Source: Miltoncostaea sp963770865 (lineage in GTDB: Bacteria > Actinomycetota > Thermoleophilia > Miltoncostaeales > Miltoncostaeaceae). Taken from it: a stretch of DNA of 64,000 nucleotides. The translations under genes and the position numbers were made by a program. Below, in pieces: positions 27,661 through 35,641 of this stretch (the first letter of the stretch is position 1; each line of letters begins with the position of its first letter). The stretch covers positions 124,001-188,000 of the forward strand of contig CAVYRD010000002.1 of NCBI GenBank assembly GCA_963770865.1, given 5' to 3'. The notes under the pieces were generated by a model that was not told where the DNA came from, searched no databases, and was given only the letters and a program-made list of their open reading frames with translations.

Positions 27661-28539
27661 TCAGCCGCTGCTCGCCCTGTACGAAAGGGGCCCTGTCGTG
27701 CACGTGGTCGTCGCGCCGTTCGCATCCCTGCTGGCGATCGTCAGGCGGAACGCCCCTTTGGCAGTGTGGCCGGCGATGGTCCCATGCAGGGAGTAGGCAA
27801 CCGCCTGCCTCACGGGGTTGGTGAAGTACTGCGTGAAGTCATCCCCGAAGCGCCCCTTGACGATGGTGAAGTTGGTGAGCGTGTCGCCGTAGGAGAACGT
27901 CCCGTCGGGCGTGCAGGGGGCCCTCCACCCGATGTGGAAGTGGTGTACCGACCTCGCGCTCGCCGCGAGCTCGATGACGACCGGCCTCTTCTGCGAGGTC
28001 ACGCCGGCGAACACCTTGCCTCGCGATGCGACGGCCGTGAACGTCACCGCCCGATCGCAGGTGTCGATGCCGGCGCCGGCGGCGTCGACGACGTTGACAT
28101 GGAGCGTGGAGGTGCCGGACAGCCTCGGGCCATTGACCTTGCCGATCACCGTGGCCGTCACGTGCGCCGCGATCCCCGTGCCCAGGTCGGATGTGCGGGA
28201 GAGGCTGCTGCGGAAACGTCCGTGCGAGTCGATCCTGATGCTCGCCGCCGGTCCGAGGACGAGCGGGTAGCTCGTGCCTGATGTGCACTTGGCCTCGAAC
28301 TGCTGACTCAGCTGCGTCACGCGCGAGCCGTCACGGGAAAGCTTGACCATGATCGGATCCCGAGCCGACGTGCTGCCGCCGTAGGTGACGCCGCGAGCGA
28401 CCGTGACCATGGCGGCCGTCCTGTCCGACGACGATCGCCCCGCGGGCGCCGACGCGAGCGCGGGGCCTGGCAGGACGCCGACGACCGAGGCGACGGCCAG
28501 TAGTCCCCCGGTCGTTCGGTGATGGGCGAAGCTGGATAC
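27661..28539 (-). CDS. Secreted protein of unknown function with two related beta domains
   Basis: About 290 residues. After an N-terminal hydrophobic segment (GGLLAVASVVGVLPGPALASA) there are two related units. One begins VTYGGSTSARDPIMVKLSRDG and one begins KVFAGVTSQKRPVVIELAAS, each followed by a cysteine-containing strand (EAKCTSGTSYPL; WRAPCTPDGTFSYGD). The pattern suggests a duplicated secreted beta-sandwich. An ideal AAGGAGGG sits 9 bases before a GTA codon at 28539, where a GTG might be expected. No normal start exists there, and the first ATG (28410) would lose the signal peptide, so the gene may be start-damaged. Only cargo block 2 carries it. Confidence 0.5.
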   Translation of the reverse strand, partial: VSSFAHHRTTGGLLAVASVVGVLPGPALASAPAGRSSSDRTAAMVTVARGVTYGGSTSARDPIMVKLSRDGSRVTQLSQQFEAKCTSGTSYPLVLGPAASIRIDSHGRFRSSLSRTSDLGTGIAAHVTATVIGKVNGPRLSGTSTLHVNVVDAAGAGIDTCDRAVTFTAVASRGKVFAGVTSQKRPVVIELAASARSVHHFHIGWRAPCTPDGTFSYGDTLTNFTIVKGRFGDDFTQYFTNPVRQAVAYSLHGTIAGHTAKGAFRLTIASRDANGATTTCTTGPLSYRASSG

Positions 28540-28541
28540 GG

Positions 28542-29293
28542 CTACAGCCCTCCTTGTCCTGGCAGGGAGGCGACGGCGGATCCTCGGCCCAACTTCAGGA
28601 CCACGTCGAACTGGATCGCGCCGGCCAGGCCCTGCGTGCTCGGCACGAGCACGCTCGACAGAGGAGGCTTCCCCCGCGCGCTCAGTCTCCGCCGACCCTC
28701 CGCCGAGAGGGGGACCACGACCGTCGCCCGTCGCCCGGGCGCGATCCTGAGGCGGCGACGGCCCACGCTCTTGCCCGGTGGCGCGTTCAGGGGGCGCTGG
28801 AGTGTCAGCCACACCGCCCCGCGGCAGGCTGCGGCCGCGCTGCGCGGACAGCGCAGGTGAACAGCCACCGCCCCGGTCCCGCGCAGGCGGGCGGCGAGGA
28901 AGATGGCCGTCGGCGGGAACTCGCTGAGCAAACCGGAGGGCGTAATGCGACCGATCCGGTTCCCGACGTACTCGGCGAACCACAGGCTGCCGTCGGGACC
29001 GGCGGTGATCCCGAAGGGGCCGCTTTTCGGGCTGATGCCGGCGGAGAACTCGGTCACGATGCCGGCCGGCGTGATGCGCCCGATCCGGTTCCCGTCGAAC
29101 TCGGTGAACCACAGGTTGCCGTCGGGCCCCGGGGTTACGGACACGGGGCCGCCCACGGGCTCCTGGGAGCAGATGACTCCGGGATGACGACGGCGGCTGT
29201 CGCTCTTCCGGCGAGGACCAGCGCGATGCACAGCGTCGCCATTGCTGCGAGCACCGCAGCCGCTCGGCGGAGGAGGCTGAGGCTGTCACTCAT
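28542..29293 (-). pseudogene. Truncated, frameshifted Vgb-like protein (module 2)
   Basis: A second copy of the module 1 gene. The signal peptide region from ATG 29293 (MSDSLSLLRRAA, ATLCIALVLA) nearly matches copy 1, but the frame breaks near 29150 before the first blade. In the second frame only two blades remain (GPDGNLWFTEFDGNRIGRI and GPDGSLWFAEYVGNRIGRI). The same C-terminal domain follows (ARLRGTGAVAVHLRCPRSAA to VVLKLGRG). Loss of five blades is what recombination between repeats would give. The signal-peptide part and the blade part are not translated together. Confidence 0.75.
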
Positions 29294-29576
29294 CGGTCCG
29301 TCCTCCTACGACGACACGCAGACGATGAAGAAGCTGGATCCCGGCGTCGGTCACATTGCTGGTGCTGGCCCGTCGGCTGCCCCGCTCGGGACGACGAGGG
29401 CCAGCATGGCAGTGACGTAACACGCCCGCACCTCGACGCTAGTCGGGGCCGCTCGCCTCCCCATCGGGGTTTTCACGCACGGCGGATCGGGGCCCCCGGA
29501 GGCCGGCCACGGCTTTCTCCCGCGGCGCGATGCACGACCGTGCACCTCGCGATCCAGGCAGAGTGTCTGCCTGAGC

Positions 29577-29616
29577 CCTTTCAATGCGGCGGCACGGGTT
29601 CGAATCCCGTTGGGGG
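29577..29616 (+). repeat. att-like repeat copy 3 (tRNA-Glu 3' end)
   Basis: 39 of 40 positions match the tRNA-Glu 3' portion (a G is replaced by T after CCTTTCAA). It bounds cargo block 2 on the right and adjoins the transferred-looking transporter/oxidase operon. Confidence 0.82.
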
Positions 29617-29793
29617 CATTCGCTTCGCCGGGGCGATCTCGGCCGAGGACCTCGATTGTCAGGCGCTTCGCGTCGATCCCGCCGGCTGCGGACCGCCGCA
29701 ACCCGTGAGGTGTCGCGCGCGTCTTGCTCGAGCGCCACCACCGATCAAGGCCGAGCGGAGCGACGAGGGCCCAGAACGTGGGCATGCCCATCC

Positions 29794-29842
29794 TTGACTT
29801 TAGACACTACTGTCTGGTTTCTTAGTCCAGACACTGCTGTCT
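29794..29842 (+). promoter_or_regulatory. Promoter with paired TetR-type operators
   Basis: A TTGACT -35 box (29794) is followed by two matching palindromes, AGACACTACTGTCT (29802-29815) and AGACACTGCTGTCT (29829-29842). Each has AGACA/TGTCT arms, and they are 27 bp apart. The TetR-type regulator encoded downstream in the same operon is the obvious candidate to bind them, which would give autoregulation. Confidence 0.7.
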
Positions 29843-29862
29843 GACCTTCATGGACGCTGCTG

Positions 29863-31366
29863 ATGCACACGCCCCTCTCGCACAAGCTCCGCCTCCCCGG
29901 CCGTCGCCGCCATCGCCACCCCGACGAGCCGCGAGCGCACGGCAAGTCCGCCGGCATGGCGCTTCTTCTCCTACTGGCTCTCGCCCAGCTCATGGTCATC
30001 CTCGACATCACCGCGGTGAACGTCGCGCTTCCTGACCTGGCGAAGGACCTCAGCATCTCCGGCGGCAACCTCGGCTGGACGATCACGAGCTACTCGGTGG
30101 TCTTCGGCAGCCTGCTGCTGCTCGGCGGACGTGCCGCCGACCTGCTCGGGCGCCGCCGCGTCTTCCTGACAGGTCTCGGCGTGTTCACTGCCGCCTCGCT
30201 GGCTTCGGCGCTGTCGACGAGCGCGGCCGTCTTCTTCGCCGCCCGCGCCGGACAAGGCCTCGGGGCGGCGTTGCTGTCTCCGGCCGCGCTGTCCATCATC
30301 ACCACCACCTTCCAGGGCCCGGCCCGCGCGAAGGCGCTCGGCGTCTGGGGTGCCGTCGGCGGCGCCGGCGCGGCCGTCGGCGTACTGCTCGGCGGCACGC
30401 TCACCGAGCTCGTTCGACTGGCGCGCCATCTTCCTCATCAACCTCCCCGTCGGACTCGGCGTCGCCGTCGGGGCGATGAAGGTCATCCCCGTCGATGTCG
30501 CTCCGCCCCGGTGGCGCGGTCTCGACCTGCGCGGCGCGCTGGTCGCGACCGCGAGCCTCGCAGTTCTCGTGTACGCCCTCTCGCAAGCGGCCGACGCCGG
30601 CTGGACCTCGCTGCAGACGCTCGGCCTCGGCCTCGCCGGCCTGGTGGGCCTCGCCGGGTTCGCGGCACTGGAGCTGCGAACCCGCACGCCGCTGCTCAAC
30701 ATCTCGCGACTCGGCGAGCGCGGAGTCGGCGGCGGCTTCGTGATGATGCTCGCCGCCTCCGCGGTCCTGTTCGGCTCGTTCCTGCTCACGTCCATCTACC
30801 TCCAGGACGTGCTCGGCACCGGCGCCCTGGAGACGGGGCTCGCGTTCCTGCCGATGGCCGTCATCATCGGCCTGGGCGCCCATCTCGGAAGCCACCTTGT
30901 TGGCCACGCGGGGCTGCGGATTGCGATGGCCGCCGCGTTCGCGCTGACCGCCGGCGGCATGCTGTTGCTGTCCGGCGTCGACAGCGACGGCAGCTATCTC
31001 GCTGATGTCCTGCCGGGCATGCTCGTCGGTGGTCTCGGCCTCGGCCTCGCCCTGGTGTCGGTCGCGCTGTCCGTGCTCACCGGCGCCGCCGACGACGAGG
31101 CCGGCATGCTCTCAGGCCTGAACACGACCGGTCACGAGATCGGCGGCTCGCTCGGCGTCGCCGTGCTCGTCAGCATCGTCACCATCGCCACCGGCGCCAT
31201 CGGCGCGGGGACCTCGCCCGCGAGCCTCGCGGGCGGCCTCGGCGACGCGTTCCTGGTCTCCGGCATCATCGCCGCCGTCGCCGGCGTCTTGGCCCTGTTC
31301 GTCCTGCCGTCGGCCGCGAGCTTCCTGCCGAAGCTGCGCCTGGCTCCGCGCGTCGCCATCCACTGA
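29863..31366 (+). pseudogene. DHA2 (EmrB/QacA) family MFS exporter with one frameshift
   Basis: A 14-helix drug/proton antiporter in two frames. The first frame gives helix 1 to about helix 5 (AQLMVILDITAVNVALPDLA; GGRAADLLGRRRVFL; RAGQGLGAALLSPAALSII) and ends sense near GGTLTE (about 30410). The second resumes at SSFDWRAIFLINLPVGLGV, the normal next segment of the family, and runs to 31366. One extra base near GAGCTCGTTCG explains it. Everything else is intact, so this is a recent mutation or a sequencing error. The ATG at 29863 is used, though the first helix begins some 30 residues later. Confidence 0.85.
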
Positions 31367-31372
31367 AGCACG

Positions 31373-33751
31373 ATGACGACCCCACACCAGACCACCACGG
31401 ATGGCGCTCGGCCGCGCCGGCGCGCTGACGCCGAGCGCAGCATCGCCCGCATCCTCGACGCCGCCGTCGACGCCCTCGGCGCCAACCAGGACGCCAGCAT
31501 GGCCGAGATCGCTCGCCGGGCGGGCGTCGCGCGCGCCACCGTCTACGTGCACTTCGCCACCCGCGAGGCGCTGCTCGACGCGGTCACCGAACGGGCGCTT
31601 GCCGAAGTGGCCGCCGTCATCATCGCGGCCGAACCGGAGCGCGGCGACCCCGCCGCCGCGCTCGGGCGAGTCGTTGCAGCGGCGTGGCGCACGCTCGGGC
31701 GCTACGACGCGCTGGTCGCCATCAACACCGGCACCCAGACGCACGAAGAGCTCCACGCACGCCACGGGTCCGTGCTCGGCACGCTGGCGCCGCTCATCGA
31801 ACGCGGGCAGGCCGCCGGCGACTTCCGTGGCGACGTTCCCCCCGCGTGGCACCTGGCGATGCTCATGGCACTCGTCCACGCCGGCAGCGCAGAACTGCAC
31901 GCCGGTCGGGTGCCCGAGGCCGACGCCGAGGCCGCGATCGTCGCGACCGTTCTCGGCGCAGTCAGCGGGCATCGCCGCGCCCCGAAACCCAAAGAAGAGA
32001 AAGGGATGACCATGCCGACAAATGAGTTCCCGCGCGAGACCGCCGGCCTGCCAGCCGCGTCCGCCACTCCCGTCGTCGAGCTCTCCGACGGCGACCGGTT
32101 CGCGCTGCGCATCGCACCGGTGGTCAAGCGCATCGGCGACGCGACGGTGCGGATGCTCGCCTACAACGGCTCCATCCCCGGCCCGACGCTGCGGGTCGAG
32201 CAGGGCTCCGAGATCCTGGTCGATGTCGAGAACGAGGGCGACATGGAGGCGACGGTGCACTGGCACGGGCTGCGGCTTGAGAACCGCTTCGACGGCACGC
32301 ACGAGACCCAGGACCCCGTGGCCGTCGGCGGCTCCTTCACGGCGCGCGTCGCGTTCCCCGATGCCGGCGTGTACTGGTATCACCCGCACATCCGCGAGGA
32401 CTACGGCCAGGAGATGGGCCTCTACGGTAACGTCATCGTCGTCCCGGCCGAGCCTGACTACTGGCCGCCGGTGCACCGTGAGGTCGCGCTCACCCTCGAC
32501 GACATCCTCATCGAGGACGGCAAGGTCGCGGCGTTCAGTCGCTCGGAGACCACGTACGCGGCGATGGGTCGCTTCGGCAACGTGCTGCTGGTCGGCGGCG
32601 AGCCAGAGCTGGCGCTGGCCGCGCAGGCCGGTGAGGTCGTCCGGCTGTTCTTCACCAACACCGCCAACACCCGCGTGTTCAAGGTCGCGCTGCCGGGAGC
32701 GCGGATGAAGCTCGTCGGCGGCGACAGCGGCCGCGTCGAGCGCGAGCAGTTCATCGAGGACGTCGTGCTGGCGCCGTCGGAGCGCGCGGTCGTGGACGTC
32801 CTCTTCGAGGCCCCGGGCCGGCTCAGTTTGGAGCACCGGACGCCCGAGCGGACGTACACGCTGGCGGAGGTGACCGTGACGGAGGACGCGGCGACGCCGT
32901 CGCTCGGCGACGCGTTCGCGGTTCTGCGGACCGACCCCGAACTGACGGCCGAGCGCCAACGGCTGGCGCCCCTGCTCGACGCGCCGCCGGACAAGACGCT
33001 CGCGTTCGTGGCGGAGATGGACATGGGCGGGCCCGACATCGAGGGGGCCGTCGTCTACGCGTGCCCGATGCACCCGGAAGTCGTCAACGACGAGCCGGGC
33101 CACTGCCCGAAGTGCGGGATGAAGCTCATCGCCGAAGCCGCCCCGACCGGCTTCGCCTGCCCGATGCACCCCGAGGTCACGAGCGAGACGGCCGACCACT
33201 GCCCGCAGTGCGGCATGAAGCTCATCCCCGCCCGGCTCGTCCGCGCGCAGGGCGGCGGCCACGAGGGCCACGCCGAGCACGGGCATGAGCACGAGCACCA
33301 CCATGACCACGCCCACCCCGACCACGGCCACAGCCACGAGGACGCGGGCGGCATCGAGTGGGAAGACGACATGGTCGACGTCAACAAGCTCACGACCCCG
33401 GAGAACATGCGCTGGAAGCTCGTGGACCGCTCCGACAACGCGGAGAACCACGCGATCGACTGGCGGTTCCGGGTCGGCGACCGGGTGAAGATCCGGCTGG
33501 TCAACGAGATGGACTCCGACCACCCGATGCACCACCCGTTCCACATTCACGGAGCGGGCCGGTTCCTCATCCTCGCGCGCGACGGCGCCGTGGAGCAGAA
33601 CCTGGTGTGGAGCGACACCGTGCTGGTCCGCACCGGCGAGACCGTCGACATCCTCCTCGACGTCACGAACGTCGGGCGCTGGATGGCCCACTGCCACATC
33701 GCCGAGCACCACGAGAGCGGCATGATGTTCTCGTTCGAGGTGACGGCATGA
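31373..33751 (+). CDS. TetR repressor fused in frame to a multicopper oxidase with metal-binding inserts
   Basis: One uninterrupted 792-codon frame. Residues 1-211 are a complete TetR regulator (helix-turn-helix SMAEIARRAGVARATVYVHF). From residue 212 (MTMPTNEFPRE) it is a multicopper oxidase with copper motifs VHWHGLRLEN, YWYHPHIRED, HPMHHPFHIHG and HCHIAEHHESGMM, which cover the type 1, 2 and 3 sites. Inserted before the last cupredoxin domain are two heavy-metal-binding units (CPMHPEV ... CPKCGMKL and CPMHPEV ... CPQCGMKL) and a His-rich stretch (HEHEHHHDHAHPDHGHSHED). A ribosome site and ATG lie at the junction, so the oxidase may also be made alone. No Tat or Sec signal is seen. Confidence 0.85.
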   Translation: MTTPHQTTTDGARPRRRADAERSIARILDAAVDALGANQDASMAEIARRAGVARATVYVHFATREALLDAVTERALAEVAAVIIAAEPERGDPAAALGRVVAAAWRTLGRYDALVAINTGTQTHEELHARHGSVLGTLAPLIERGQAAGDFRGDVPPAWHLAMLMALVHAGSAELHAGRVPEADAEAAIVATVLGAVSGHRRAPKPKEEKGMTMPTNEFPRETAGLPAASATPVVELSDGDRFALRIAPVVKRIGDATVRMLAYNGSIPGPTLRVEQGSEILVDVENEGDMEATVHWHGLRLENRFDGTHETQDPVAVGGSFTARVAFPDAGVYWYHPHIREDYGQEMGLYGNVIVVPAEPDYWPPVHREVALTLDDILIEDGKVAAFSRSETTYAAMGRFGNVLLVGGEPELALAAQAGEVVRLFFTNTANTRVFKVALPGARMKLVGGDSGRVEREQFIEDVVLAPSERAVVDVLFEAPGRLSLEHRTPERTYTLAEVTVTEDAATPSLGDAFAVLRTDPELTAERQRLAPLLDAPPDKTLAFVAEMDMGGPDIEGAVVYACPMHPEVVNDEPGHCPKCGMKLIAEAAPTGFACPMHPEVTSETADHCPQCGMKLIPARLVRAQGGGHEGHAEHGHEHEHHHDHAHPDHGHSHEDAGGIEWEDDMVDVNKLTTPENMRWKLVDRSDNAENHAIDWRFRVGDRVKIRLVNEMDSDHPMHHPFHIHGAGRFLILARDGAVEQNLVWSDTVLVRTGETVDILLDVTNVGRWMAHCHIAEHHESGMMFSFEVTA
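31991..32014 (+). promoter_or_regulatory. Internal ribosome-binding site at the TetR-oxidase junction
   Basis: AAAGAAGAGAAAGGG precedes ATG 32006 (and a second ATG at 32012) in the same frame as the TetR part. This is what a normal intergenic start would look like if the TetR stop codon had been lost. Confidence 0.6.
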
Positions 33752-34836
33752 GCACCGTGGGGCCCACCGCCACCGAGCAGCGTGAGGTCGTCGTCATCGG
33801 CGGCGGTCAAGCCGGACTGGCCATCGGCTACCACCTCGCCCAGCAGGGGCGCCATTTCACCATCCTGGAGGCCGCGAGCGAGCCCGCCGCGGCCTGGCGG
33901 GCGCGCTGGGACTCGCTGGAGCTGTTCACGCCAGTGCGCTACGACAGCCTCCCGGGCCTGGCGTTTCCGGGCGAGCCCGACAGCTACCCGGGTCGCGATG
34001 ACGTCGTCGCGTACCTCACCGAATACGCCCGCCACTTCGAGCTCCCCGTCGAGTTCAACAGCCGCGCGCAGTCGGTGCGCGCGCATGAGGGCAGCTTCCT
34101 GGTGGAGCTCGCCGACCGGACGTATCAGGCCGACCAGGTCGTCGTCGCGACCGGGCCGTTCCAGGTGCCGTTCACGCCGCCGCTGGCCGCTGACCTTCAT
34201 GGCGACGTGGTGCAGCTGCACAGCAGCAGCTATCGCTCGCCGGCCGACCTGCCGGCCGGCACGGCGCTCGTGGTCGGCGGCGGCAACACCGGCTTCCAGA
34301 TCGCCGCGGAGCTGGCACGGTCGCGCACGGTCCATCTCGCGGTCGGTGGCCGCCAGACACCGCTGCCCCAGCGCATCCTCGGCCGGGACGTGTTTCGCTA
34401 CCTCGAAGCCACCGGTCTCATGCGCAAGACGGTGACCTCGCGCATCGGCCGGCGGATGAAGGGCCGCGAGACCCTCATCGGCTCCAGTCCCCGCGCTGCG
34501 CGCAAGCAGGGCATCCAGACGCGGCCGCGCGCGACCGCGGCCGACGGCACGACCGTGACCTTCGCAGACGGCACCGACCTCACGGTCGCGACCGTGGTGT
34601 GGGCGACCGGCTTCCGACTCGACCACTCCCTGGTAGTGCTACCCGTCTTCGACGACGACGGGCAGGCGGTGCACCGGCGCGGCGTGACCGAGGTTCCCGG
34701 CCTGTACTTCCTCGGGCTCACCTGGCAGCACACCCGCGGCTCGGCCCTCCTCGGCTGGGTCAAGGACGACGCCCAGTACCTCGCGGAGACGATCGCCACG
34801 CTCGCTCAGACCGAGCGACCCGCCAGGGCGCGATGA
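33748..34836 (+). CDS. Flavin-dependent monooxygenase-type oxidoreductase
   Basis: A 362-residue FAD/NADPH protein of the FMO/CzcO-like family. FAD site EVVVIGGGQAGLAIGYHL; LEAASEPAAAWRARWDSLEL includes the expected AWR segment; NADPH site ALVVGGGNTGFQIAAELA; ATGF near the C-terminus (VVWATGFRLDHS) and VPGLYFLGLTWQHTRGSALL. It likely oxygenates a small organic substrate or acts as a reductase. Such proteins are often encoded beside metal-resistance genes. The ATG overlaps the oxidase stop, and the stop overlaps the next ATG. Confidence 0.87.
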   Translation: MSTVGPTATEQREVVVIGGGQAGLAIGYHLAQQGRHFTILEAASEPAAAWRARWDSLELFTPVRYDSLPGLAFPGEPDSYPGRDDVVAYLTEYARHFELPVEFNSRAQSVRAHEGSFLVELADRTYQADQVVVATGPFQVPFTPPLAADLHGDVVQLHSSSYRSPADLPAGTALVVGGGNTGFQIAAELARSRTVHLAVGGRQTPLPQRILGRDVFRYLEATGLMRKTVTSRIGRRMKGRETLIGSSPRAARKQGIQTRPRATAADGTTVTFADGTDLTVATVVWATGFRLDHSLVVLPVFDDDGQAVHRRGVTEVPGLYFLGLTWQHTRGSALLGWVKDDAQYLAETIATLAQTERPARAR

Positions 34837-35264
34837 CGGTCACGCCCGCCCAGGAGCCGCGACCGCTCGCCTTGCACACACGTGGCATGGCCGTCGGGCT
34901 GGTGTCCGGCGCGGCAGCCATCGCGTTCGCGGCACTCCTGCCCGATGCGGTCGCGTACGTCTACCTCGGCGCTCAGCTGGCCGGCATCGGCTGGGTCTAC
35001 TTCGGGTTCGGCGTGGCCGACGGGCGCCCGTGGGCGATCGCTGTACAGGCCGCGTCCGCCGGGGTCTTCCTCGCCGTCGGCTTCCTCGGCGCCTACCACC
35101 ACTCCACGCTGCTGCTCGGGATCGGCTTCCTCGCGCATGGCGGATGGGACTGGGTGCATCACAACGACCACGGCCCGACGCACGTGCGCACCTGGTACCC
35201 GCCCTTCTGCGTCGTCGCCGACATCGTCATCGGCGTGCCGCTGCTGGCGGGCTGGGTACTGTGA
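34833..35264 (+). CDS. Four-helix membrane protein of unknown function
   Basis: A 143-residue protein with about four membrane helices (AVGLVSGAAAIAFAALL; VYLGAQLAGIGWVYFGFGVA; AIAVQAASAGVFLAVGFLGA; VVADIVIGVPLLAGWVL). It contains an unusual His-rich loop, GFLAHGGWDWVHHNDHGPTH, which could bind metal. That would fit a copper or other metal operon. It is the last gene of the operon and overlaps the monooxygenase stop by 4 bases. No family recognised with confidence. Confidence 0.65.
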   Translation: MTVTPAQEPRPLALHTRGMAVGLVSGAAAIAFAALLPDAVAYVYLGAQLAGIGWVYFGFGVADGRPWAIAVQAASAGVFLAVGFLGAYHHSTLLLGIGFLAHGGWDWVHHNDHGPTHVRTWYPPFCVVADIVIGVPLLAGWVL

Positions 35265-35641
35265 GAGCCGGCAACCGCCTCGGAATGGGGCTGCGCAGCG
35301 AGACGCCTCGCTCGTCTGGAGGTTCGAGGAGCGCTTCGGCGACGAGCTCCCGTTGGAAGGAGACGAGGGCCCTTACGATCGGTCGTGCGGCCCATGTCGC
35401 AGTAGAGGCCGCAGGACGGCGCATGACCGGGCATCCGTGGGCAAGGAATGGTCACGTGGTGGTCACGGCCCGGGCCCGTGGTGTCCCGGGCTCGAATCCG
35501 GGTCCCGCCATCTCTCGGGTCACGGACCCCCCGGGCCGGTCCCGGTGAGCCCCGGCGGCTACGATGCGCCGCCGGAAGCGAGGTGGCCGCGCCGCACGCG
35601 AGCGACCCTCGTGGCACGGCGACCCGTCGAGGGGGAGCGCG
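35265..35641. other. Intergenic stretch with a tRNA 3'-end-like sequence
   Basis: No gene is supported across about 375 bases. Near 35490-35512 the sequence CCCGGGCTCGAATCCGGG then TCCCGCCA resembles a T arm and acceptor end, but the loop is 8 bases and no matching 5' half precedes it. It could be a degraded third type of integration boundary for the upstream operon, or chance. Confidence 0.4.

Larger units (their letters stand above)
29294..29849. other. Intergenic block with att copy 3 and the transporter promoter
   Basis: No convincing gene. It holds the conserved module right flank (29435-29576), att copy 3 and a G/C-rich stretch with no recognisable content (29620-29790). An AT-richer promoter and operator region (29794-29842) follows. 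No integrase remnant was recognised. Confidence 0.6.

Noticed and set aside
29351..29791. Minus-strand frame between att copy 3 and the transporter promoter
   Set aside because: It runs through the att repeat and flank, has no ribosome site and no family features.
35488..35515. Complete tRNA gene at 35.5 kb
   Set aside because: The T loop is 8 bases and no 5' acceptor or anticodon arm complements the 3' part; kept only as a possible remnant.
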